Source: Terriglobia bacterium (GTDB lineage: Bacteria; Acidobacteriota; Terriglobia; Terriglobales; Acidobacteriaceae). Taken from it: a stretch of DNA of 64,000 nucleotides. Positions 17,307 through 25,327 of this stretch are shown here, piece after piece. Every line of letters starts with the position of its first letter. The stretch's first letter is position 1. The stretch spans positions 78,844 through 142,843 of the forward strand of contig JAIQGL010000015.1 of the NCBI GenBank assembly GCA_020072585.1. Direction: 5' to 3'. Under the pieces are notes generated by a model, which ran no database searches, was not told where the DNA came from, and was given only the letters and a program-made list of their open reading frames with translations. A program made the position numbers and the translations under genes.

Positions 17307-20300
17307 GGCCTGTCACTTCTCCTGAACCAATAGAGATTGATCCGGATCTGGAGTTGCAGCGTACACAGCGTCTCCAGGAGTTGAGGGCGCTGTATGACGC
17401 AGCGGTGACGCGTTTGGAGACGGCCAAGCGCCATCAATCAGACGTTCAAGTGGCGAGCAATCAAATGCAAAATGAACTGAACCAGACCCAGGCTCAGGTG
17501 CCGGCGGCGCAGCAGGATGCAGCAACGAAACGATCAGCCGCGGATACGCGGAAGGCACGGGTTGCCGAACTTCGGGCCGCATACGACGCGGCCACCGCGC
17601 GCCTGCTGGGCAGTGTAGACACGCGTCAGCCGATTCTGCTCCTTCCCATCCGCCTGGAAACCAGATTCATGCGCTCCTCCCTTGCTGGGCCAGTGGAATT
17701 GCTGATCCGCATTTATCCGGATGACATTCATATCGATACCCACGAGCCATTGCTGACCGCGGATGAACAGCGCTGGGGAGTGTTTTTCCAGCAACAAAAG
17801 AACGCCACAGACGATGTGAAGAAGAGGGCATGGCGGCAGTTGGTGGAACGCTTCGGCGTGCGACGTGCGGCATGGATCGGGCGGATCTCAGCATTGCCTC
17901 CTACTACGCCGCGCACCGCTTCATGGACGCGTGCTCCTTATTCCAAAGTGCTGCCGGATCGATGGGTGGCTGTGGCTTATCGCGGTGATCAACCGGCAGC
18001 CACAGTATGGGGAAAGGATATATTGGGAAATGATATCGGAGACTTCCTCCCCACCGGACCCGCGCCTGTAACACCGGCCACTCCGCCCACAGCTTCCAAC
18101 CCCGCATTACCTGCCGTGGACGACGGAATGCGCTGGATGGTCGATTTCGCTGTGGCCGAAAATGCGGGCATGGCACTGCGCATCCCGCTCACAGACGAGC
18201 AGGCGGCCCGTGGATTTGAACGCCTCATCGTGGTTGGTGTCAGGAACCTGGATACGACGAATACAGCGGCGCTTGTAGTAGAGATGCTGGAGGCGCAACA
18301 TTACACGCAAGGCCTTTCACTGCTGCCACAAAACACGCCGACCAACAACACGGAAGCTGCGGCTTCAGGATTTGGCGCCGGTGAGCGCGATGCAGACGTT
18401 GCCTACAGCGTGGAACAGGGAAGTCCGCTCCTAGCCGCCACGCCTCCGCTCACAGATAACTGGTTGGATGGACACTGGCTTGCTTGGGCGCTCGGTATTA
18501 CGACTGCGACCTTCGAGCATATCCACTATGCTGACGGTACGGAGCAGCGCGATGCCCGCCGAACCAACCGGCAGTTGTGGCCGCAGGATACTCCCTGGCT
18601 GCGCCGGTTGCTGATCAGCGGAGATGCAGGAAACATCTCTGATTTCATCCGTGACCATTTCTCCAGCTATGTGATCGCGCGGGGCCCGCTTCCCACTCTC
18701 AGGGTAGGTACCCAGCCTTACGGATTGTTGCCGGTGACTGCATTTGAACGGCTCTGCCTGCGTCCCCGCTCGGGTCTGGAAGCTCTGTTCTTGCAACGTT
18801 TCCGTTCGCTCCAAAGCGTATGGAAGCGGGCGGCGGCGCTTGCTCCCTCGGTCACGCGTGGCAATGACCTGGTGCAAGTGATGGCAGGATCGGGCACAGC
18901 CTGTCGTTATCTAGCTCAGGATTTTCAAAACAATACACCGCTACCGGCAGTTGAGGTTGCGCTAGCCGATCTTGTGCCTAAGTTGCTGCTGGGTGGAAAC
19001 CCTGTCCTCCTGGCTGAGACCCTGGACGCCTGCTCGCATCGTTTTGATGCCTGGGTAACTTCGCTGGCCGCACGCCGCCTGGATGAACTGCGCAGGAGCA
19101 GCGCAGACGGCATCCGTTTAGGCGGATATGGATGGCTCGAGGATGTGCGTCCCTCGCCGCCATGGCAAACGGCAACTCCACCCGCAGGTGTGCCCGGCCC
19201 TGTATTCCAGTCACCCAGCAACATGGGATTTGTGCAGGCGCCGTCACTTGCTCATGCCACTACAGCGGCGATCTTACGCAGCGGATATCTTTCCCACCTG
19301 GATCAGGGAGATGGCAATCCATTCGCAATCAACCTCTCTTCTGATCGTGTACGCCGGGCCGAATGGCTGCTACAAGGAGTGCGGCAGGGGCAATCTCTGG
19401 GCGCGCTGCTCGGATATCGTTTTGAAAGACGCCTGCATGAGAACAACCTGGACCAATACATCGCCCGTTTTCGCACGCTGGCCGCTATTAAACAGAATGA
19501 TGAGTTGGCCAATGCCTATGCCCAGGTCAGGATCAAACAACAACTCTACGATGATGTAAAAACGCTGCGCGACGAAGCAGCCCAGGCGCGGGCGAGCGCC
19601 ACTGCGTGGCGAATCGAGAAAGAGTCACGACAACTGACGCGCCAGCAATACCAGAACACGATGGATGTCTTTGTGGCGCTCCAGGCCCAGGTACAAAGCG
19701 CTGCCACAGCCAGCGCAAGCGCACTCACCGCCGCAAACCAGCATCGCGCCGCCATTCTGCAAAGCACGCTCCACCGGACAACCATCAATAAGCCAGGCTT
19801 CGGTGCGGTGGAGATAGTGGACAGCGCAAGCCTGATTGAAGAAGTGGATGTCGATGGCTGGAAGGCCGCGCAGGCACAGCTTGACGCCGCATTGCAGCAA
19901 GCCCGGACCACGGAAGCGAACTTGCGTCAGAGACTGGCGGATGCCAAGCCGGCATACGATATCGCGGTGCAGCAGGCGGCACGGCTCGATGATCCTAACA
20001 ATCCGCAATCTGTTCCCGCAGCCAAAGCCGCGGAAGATCAGCAGACCCATCTTGCGGATGGATTTGACCTTCAGGCCACAACCAAAGAAGGGCAGCCAGG
20101 CAAAGCCGAACAGGATCTCGCAGCGGCTCGGCTCACCCTTGCGCAGACGATCACCGCACAATGGCAGAAATCCTTGGTGTCTGTAGCCGCCAACAACGTG
20201 GTGGACGGTCTGGAGTTGCGGCGGAGATGGAGTACTGGACGGCAAACACCAACCCGCTGGGACGCAACAACCATACCTTTTGGCGATGCCGTGCTCGGGT

Positions 20301-23300
20301 TTCCTGCCTCAGGTACGCCTGACTTCAATCGGCTGACCGCACAGCTGCAATGGCTTGATGAAATGGTGGATGCAGTCGGCGACCTGGTGTTGGCGGAGAG
20401 TACTCATCACCTGGTGCAGGGGAATCCGTTGCGTTCCGGAGCAACCCTGGATGCAATTGCCGGTGGAGAGATTCCCCCACATGAGATGGAGGTGATTCGA
20501 ACGCCTCGAACCGGTATCGGGCTTACGCACCGGATGCTCGTGCTCTTCTCCAAGGCCCCCAGTTATCCGACTCCAGGCTGGCCCTTGAATGCAACGCACA
20601 TGCGGGCCGTGGTTGAACCGGTAATGAATACGCTGGCGGCGCAGCTTCTGCCCGATCCGTCCCGTACCCAGTGCCGTATTGAATTTGTCAATCGTACGAG
20701 CGGGCTTGTGGTGGGAGCGGCCGATGTCGCGCTCACAGCGCTTCAGATTTCAGCGCTTGACGCCGTCTACATGACGCAAAGTTTGCAGGGACCGCAGCGC
20801 GCGGAGATCGAAGAGCGGTTGCTCTATTTCGCAATCAAGACCCAACCGATTCCCGCCAACGCCGATCTTCGGCTCAATTATGATTTGCCATCAACACCTG
20901 GAAACTTTACTCTCCGGCAATTTGCTGAAGTTGCCCGTACCGTGCGAGGTCTGATTGGCAACGCACGCGCCATCGACGGACGTGACCTCGCCATGCCCGG
21001 AGACACAGCGAACCCGGCAATGGATTTAGCCGAGGTGAGCACACGTGTTACAGCGATACAGCAATCGTTCAACAACGCTCTCACCACGCTCCTGGCAGCG
21101 ATAGCAAGTGTGAGGGGCGCGTCCGCGACAAGCGTGGACGTGCTTGCCAACGCCTTGTTCCCGGCGGCTGCATTCGGAATTCCGGGCGCAGTCCCGGTCA
21201 TTACCGTGGGAAATACGGCACAAACCCGGGCTGACATGCTCTTCCAGGGTGACTCGGTAGCCAGAGAGATGGATACGCGCCTGAAGCGGATCGCCAATTT
21301 GTCCCTCCCCGCCGGTTCCACGCCGGAGGCGCAACGTGACTACGAGCTAACTCGCTTGCGTGAGCTATTTGGTGCGGACTTCAGGATCATGTTCTGGATC
21401 ACGCCCCAGAATGCAGCCAGCCTTAAGACTACATTTGCCGCCAGCACAAGCTTACAGGGAACAAATCCCATGGAATCGATTACATGGTTCCAACGCGCCG
21501 CGAATGTGCGCAACGGCGTGGCCCGGCTGCGCGACGCGCTTGAATATGCTGAGGCGCTCGGAACAGGCGCAAAACTCGCCTTGCAAGTCGGACAGCTTCC
21601 ATATCAAAACGGTGACCGCTGGGCCGCTCTGAAGGGAACATTTCCGCCCGGACTGCTATCTCTGGTAGCGCATATGCCACTTCCTCAGGCAGTTACATTT
21701 GATCAACCGGTGGCAGGGCTGCTCATCGATGAATGGAATGAGATGATCCCGAAAGCGAAGGAAATTACCGGCCTCACATTTCACTATGATCAGCCGAGCG
21801 CCGCGCCTCCACAAACCATGTTGCTGGCAGTGGCGCCGGATGACCGTCCGGTGTGGGACCTGGATACGCTTCAGGCAACGCTGGTGGATACGCTCAATCT
21901 GGCAAAGGTGCGGGCTTTTCCGGCGGACCGCCGGACAGAGCTGCCCTGGGTTGAAGGCCGGCTGCCGCGAGGCGCGCAAATGAGCGCTGACAATGAAACC
22001 TGGCAATGGTCAACGCACGATCCCACGCCGCTTTCGACTGCGCCGGCTCATGTATCGGCAATACTTGCAGGTGAGCACCAACATTTCTTTTATGGAGCCA
22101 CTGAGACGCTCAAGATTGCGCCCGGCGATACTCTGTTTGCTTACGTCTACCTTGATCCTGTCAATCCTCCGAGGGAAGTCATGCTCCAATGGAATGATGG
22201 CACCTGGGAACATCGTGCGTATTGGGGTGAGAACCTCATCGGATGGGGACAGGATGGCACAATATCCCGGCGCTGCATCGGAGCGCTTCCACCTTTGGGA
22301 CAGTGGCTGCGTCTCGAAGTCCCCGCTGCCCTGGTGGGATTGGAAGGACGTGATCTGAATGGCATGGCATTTACTTTGTGGGATGGACGGGCTGCCTGGG
22401 ACCGCAGCGGCCGTCTTCCGGCGCAGCCCATGTCAGTCAATGTTGCTGATGATCGCAATGAAACTGTGTGGTTTGACGAAAAGCTTCCTGTAGGCGCCTC
22501 TCTTTTTTCGAATGCCGATTCCTGGCAGTGGGTGACGCGTGACCCGGCGCCGCGTGACGCCAGCTTCATTCATCAGTCAAACAACACCGGGGCTGTGCAT
22601 CAACATTATTTTCTGCTCCCGAGCGAGGTCGCTTGGGTGGATGATGAGTTACCAGCAGGCGCAGTTCCGAGTGCTGATCCCATTGCGGAGACCTGGCAAT
22701 GGGTCAGCCAGAATCCCGCACCGCTGTTTGGGAGCCTGGCGCATCAGTCGGCCATTGTTGCCGGCGGGCATCAGCACTATTTTTCCGGAGCCGCTGCGCT
22801 CCGCGTGGCCCCGGGAGCCATGCTGTTTGCTCATGTCTACCTTGATCCTGCAAACCCGCCCAGGGAAGTGATGTTGCAATGGAATGACGGTTCCTGGGAA
22901 CACCGCGCTTACTGGGGCGAAAACATGATCGCGTGGGGAACTGCCGGCACGATCAGCCGCTACTTCATGGGGCCCCTGCCGCAGCCGGGACAGTGGGTGC
23001 GACTGGAAGTTCCGGCCAGGCTCGTTGGCCTGGAAAATCACGACATCAACGGCATGGCTTTCACGCTTTGGGATGGACGCGCAACCTGGGACCACGCCGG
23101 CATTACGCCGCAGCAGTCGGCATTCAATGTGGGAAAAGGCGATGTTCTCTACGCCGACGTTTATCTGGACGTGGTCAACACCCCTGCCACGGTAATGCTG
23201 CAATGGAACGATGGAAGTTGGGAGCATCGTGCTTACTGGGGTGCAAATAATATTCCCTACGGCGTGGACCAGAGTCCAAGCCGTAGACCCATGGGCGCGC

Positions 23301-23479
23301 TGCCCATGGCGGGACAATGGGTGCGACTTACTGTCCCGGCCAGACTGGTAGGACTGGAAGGACGAGAGGTGAAAGGTATGGCTTTTTCGCTCTCCAATGG
23401 CCGCGCCAGTTGGAATCGGGCTGGAACAATTTCCGCGCCGCTGTCACCGTCACTGGTGTTTGCGGCTGGAGTGATTTGA
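17303..23479 (+). CDS. giant 2058-residue protein with coiled coils and C-terminal WNDGSWEHRAYWG repeats
   Basis: The start is the ATG overlapping the previous stop. Residues 1-100 are a coiled coil. Next comes a conserved-looking domain with LPIRLETRF and IYPDDIHIDTHEPLL (about 113-160), then QPYGLLPVTAFERL near residue 470. A second long coiled-coil section lies at about 745-960. A helical region with LAESTHHLVQGNPLRSGATL follows near residue 1035. The C-terminal ~500 residues (DNA 21.94-23.43 kb) hold two repeat families in the order A1-B1-A2-A3-B2-B3. Type A has the pattern LPxGA...WQW...P.P...HQHYF; type B is a ~100-residue sandwich containing WNDGSWEHRAYWG. No signal peptide, membrane helix or catalytic motif is seen. 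Probably a structural or binding component. Confidence 0.75.
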   Translation: MRPVTSPEPIEIDPDLELQRTQRLQELRALYDAAVTRLETAKRHQSDVQVASNQMQNELNQTQAQVPAAQQDAATKRSAADTRKARVAELRAAYDAATARLLGSVDTRQPILLLPIRLETRFMRSSLAGPVELLIRIYPDDIHIDTHEPLLTADEQRWGVFFQQQKNATDDVKKRAWRQLVERFGVRRAAWIGRISALPPTTPRTASWTRAPYSKVLPDRWVAVAYRGDQPAATVWGKDILGNDIGDFLPTGPAPVTPATPPTASNPALPAVDDGMRWMVDFAVAENAGMALRIPLTDEQAARGFERLIVVGVRNLDTTNTAALVVEMLEAQHYTQGLSLLPQNTPTNNTEAAASGFGAGERDADVAYSVEQGSPLLAATPPLTDNWLDGHWLAWALGITTATFEHIHYADGTEQRDARRTNRQLWPQDTPWLRRLLISGDAGNISDFIRDHFSSYVIARGPLPTLRVGTQPYGLLPVTAFERLCLRPRSGLEALFLQRFRSLQSVWKRAAALAPSVTRGNDLVQVMAGSGTACRYLAQDFQNNTPLPAVEVALADLVPKLLLGGNPVLLAETLDACSHRFDAWVTSLAARRLDELRRSSADGIRLGGYGWLEDVRPSPPWQTATPPAGVPGPVFQSPSNMGFVQAPSLAHATTAAILRSGYLSHLDQGDGNPFAINLSSDRVRRAEWLLQGVRQGQSLGALLGYRFERRLHENNLDQYIARFRTLAAIKQNDELANAYAQVRIKQQLYDDVKTLRDEAAQARASATAWRIEKESRQLTRQQYQNTMDVFVALQAQVQSAATASASALTAANQHRAAILQSTLHRTTINKPGFGAVEIVDSASLIEEVDVDGWKAAQAQLDAALQQARTTEANLRQRLADAKPAYDIAVQQAARLDDPNNPQSVPAAKAAEDQQTHLADGFDLQATTKEGQPGKAEQDLAAARLTLAQTITAQWQKSLVSVAANNVVDGLELRRRWSTGRQTPTRWDATTIPFGDAVLGFPASGTPDFNRLTAQLQWLDEMVDAVGDLVLAESTHHLVQGNPLRSGATLDAIAGGEIPPHEMEVIRTPRTGIGLTHRMLVLFSKAPSYPTPGWPLNATHMRAVVEPVMNTLAAQLLPDPSRTQCRIEFVNRTSGLVVGAADVALTALQISALDAVYMTQSLQGPQRAEIEERLLYFAIKTQPIPANADLRLNYDLPSTPGNFTLRQFAEVARTVRGLIGNARAIDGRDLAMPGDTANPAMDLAEVSTRVTAIQQSFNNALTTLLAAIASVRGASATSVDVLANALFPAAAFGIPGAVPVITVGNTAQTRADMLFQGDSVAREMDTRLKRIANLSLPAGSTPEAQRDYELTRLRELFGADFRIMFWITPQNAASLKTTFAASTSLQGTNPMESITWFQRAANVRNGVARLRDALEYAEALGTGAKLALQVGQLPYQNGDRWAALKGTFPPGLLSLVAHMPLPQAVTFDQPVAGLLIDEWNEMIPKAKEITGLTFHYDQPSAAPPQTMLLAVAPDDRPVWDLDTLQATLVDTLNLAKVRAFPADRRTELPWVEGRLPRGAQMSADNETWQWSTHDPTPLSTAPAHVSAILAGEHQHFFYGATETLKIAPGDTLFAYVYLDPVNPPREVMLQWNDGTWEHRAYWGENLIGWGQDGTISRRCIGALPPLGQWLRLEVPAALVGLEGRDLNGMAFTLWDGRAAWDRSGRLPAQPMSVNVADDRNETVWFDEKLPVGASLFSNADSWQWVTRDPAPRDASFIHQSNNTGAVHQHYFLLPSEVAWVDDELPAGAVPSADPIAETWQWVSQNPAPLFGSLAHQSAIVAGGHQHYFSGAAALRVAPGAMLFAHVYLDPANPPREVMLQWNDGSWEHRAYWGENMIAWGTAGTISRYFMGPLPQPGQWVRLEVPARLVGLENHDINGMAFTLWDGRATWDHAGITPQQSAFNVGKGDVLYADVYLDVVNTPATVMLQWNDGSWEHRAYWGANNIPYGVDQSPSRRPMGALPMAGQWVRLTVPARLVGLEGREVKGMAFSLSNGRASWNRAGTISAPLSPSLVFAAGVI
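22104..23425 (+). repeat. three coding copies of a ~100-residue beta-sandwich unit
   Basis: Copies run at about 22104-22410, 22796-23101 and 23123-23425. Each encodes LFAxVYLDxxNPPxxVMLQWNDG, then WEHRAYWG, then GQWxRLxVPAxLVGLE and a closing WxRAG-like end. Conservation is visible at DNA level around the WNDG segment. A second repeat family (ending HQHYF or HQHFF) sits at about 21943-22100, 22465-22614 and 22630-22786. Confidence 0.85.
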
Positions 23480-23481
23480 CG

Positions 23482-25215
23482 ATGAAACAGCTTGATCTGG
23501 TAAATCAATGCCCTGATATGCGAGACGGATTGCAGGCCCGCGTGCACGATCCGCTGTTGTTGCTGGCGCGCCAGTGGCAGACGGGAGAATTCAAGGCCGA
23601 CGATGCAGGATCACCGGTAGGCGCATACCTGAGCGTCGAGAACACCGCCGTGAGCCGGTATCGGCTCGGTGTTGTCGCCACGAATCCAGCCAGGGACTAT
23701 CTCAAGGACAAGCTGCCGCTGGAGACTCTGGTGGAAAGAGAGTCTATTGTCCCGGCAGCAGGAAAACATCTCCGGACTGCCGTTCAATCAGGGCAACATT
23801 TTGTACGGTTGCTGAATGGAGCCGGACTGGCGCGCTATGTTCCCGCGCTGCTCAATGCTTTTAAACTCCAGCCTCCCACTCCAACAGAGCGAGCCTCGTT
23901 AGACAACGACACGTTGAGTTACCTGGGAGTTATGGCGACACGCGTCATCGATGGTATTGCGCTCTATAACAAACTTGTTCCAGGCCGTCAGTCCAGCGGC
24001 CAGATAGTGCTGCCTACTGATGCGCCTTTCAATACCGTGGTGGCCGCGGACCAGCCGGCCATGATAGGGGTAGTGAGTAATTTACTGACGTGGCACGAAA
24101 CACTCTTCAGCCAACCCAGTGGAAATGAAAGCGCGTGGATCAAGGAGCGGATGGAGTATACCTTCGCCGTCTCTGGAGCAACGACAAAGGGAGAACTGGC
24201 GCTCAATGCTCCCGAATATCATGACGGAACTCTCGACTGGTTCAGCTTCGATGTCGACACGACGCAAACACTTGGAGCTGGCGTTCAGGCGGCGAGCACG
24301 TCCTCTACGTTCCTGCCGTCACCAGTTACCTTCCGGGGTATGCCGTCAAACCGGTTCTGGGAGTTGGAAGATGGCAGCGTTAACTTTGCCAACATCGAGG
24401 CTGCGCCGCGGGACCTGGCACGCGCATTGCTTGTAACTTTTGCTTTGGAGTTCGGCAATGATTGGTTCCTGGTGCCCGTGGAAACTCCTGTAGGCTCTCT
24501 GAGCGCCATAAGAGCGCTGGTTGTCACCAACACATTTGGGGAAAAACTACTGCTGCGGCATACCACCGCGGTCGATGGCGCAACGCCGGCATGGCGAATG
24601 TTTGGTTTGTCATCCAGCCAGGGCAGTGATGCCGCCACGGCGGCAAAGTTCACGGATGTATTCTTTCTTCCTCCAGTGCTCGGGCCCAATCTTGAAGCTG
24701 ATCCGGTGGAAGATGTGCTGCTGCTCCGCGATGAGATGGCGAGCATGGCATGGGCTGTTGAACGCACAGTGGAAAGCCCGGGAGGCCGCCGTCTGGACCG
24801 GTATGAGAACACTGTCCAAAAACCGCAGCCAGCCGCAACGGGAGCAACAGCGACTGGCTCGCAGCCAGGCGCATTGAAACGATTTGTGTATCGCATGGGC
24901 ACGAGTGTGCCTGATTACTGGATTCCATTTTTGCCTGTACAGACAGGATCGGCAGTGCAACTCAGACGCGGATCATTGCCGGGAATACAGCCGGGCAGCA
25001 TGATCCAGCCGCTGGGCCGCCTCCTTGTTCCCGGACAGGACCTGTTTCTGCGCGATGAGGAAGTTCCACGCGAAGGAGCGCGCGTCACTCGCAGCTATCA
25101 GCATGCGCGCTGGTCGGATGGTTCCACGCATGTATGGGTGGGACGCCGCAAAGAACCAGGCCGTGGCGAAGGATCGAGCGGTTTGCGGTTCGACATTCTC
25201 GACTCGCACTCATGA
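23482..25215 (+). CDS. last gene of the giant-protein cluster, unknown function (577 aa)
   Basis: The ATG at 23482 lies 2 nt after the stop of the 2058-residue gene, so upstream in-frame codons inside that gene are not used. The N-terminus reads MKQLDLVNQCPDMRDGLQ, then LLLLARQWQTGEFKADDAG, a phrase typical of an uncharacterised conserved family that I recall beside proteins like its neighbours. Other marked segments are MPSNRFWELEDGSVNFANIE near residue 285 and MASMAWAVERTVESPGGRRL near residue 420. There is no signal peptide, membrane helix or known catalytic motif. The strict order and spacing with the upstream five genes indicate one functional unit. Confidence 0.65.
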   Translation: MKQLDLVNQCPDMRDGLQARVHDPLLLLARQWQTGEFKADDAGSPVGAYLSVENTAVSRYRLGVVATNPARDYLKDKLPLETLVERESIVPAAGKHLRTAVQSGQHFVRLLNGAGLARYVPALLNAFKLQPPTPTERASLDNDTLSYLGVMATRVIDGIALYNKLVPGRQSSGQIVLPTDAPFNTVVAADQPAMIGVVSNLLTWHETLFSQPSGNESAWIKERMEYTFAVSGATTKGELALNAPEYHDGTLDWFSFDVDTTQTLGAGVQAASTSSTFLPSPVTFRGMPSNRFWELEDGSVNFANIEAAPRDLARALLVTFALEFGNDWFLVPVETPVGSLSAIRALVVTNTFGEKLLLRHTTAVDGATPAWRMFGLSSSQGSDAATAAKFTDVFFLPPVLGPNLEADPVEDVLLLRDEMASMAWAVERTVESPGGRRLDRYENTVQKPQPAATGATATGSQPGALKRFVYRMGTSVPDYWIPFLPVQTGSAVQLRRGSLPGIQPGSMIQPLGRLLVPGQDLFLRDEEVPREGARVTRSYQHARWSDGSTHVWVGRRKEPGRGEGSSGLRFDILDSHS

Positions 25216-25327
25216 CATCCCGAGCCATGAAATATTCTTGAGCTCGTGTAGTCAAAAAAGTCCTGAAAATGGATTTTTGTTTTTCCTATATATCAAGGAA
25301 GGAATGTTGTTTGGAGCTGGGATTTTG

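Noticed and set aside
8732..25215. Interpretation of the giant-protein cluster as a prophage or contractile injection system
   Set aside because: No sheath, tube, baseplate, spike, capsid, terminase or AAA ATPase gene is recognisable; fibre-like repeats alone are not sufficient.
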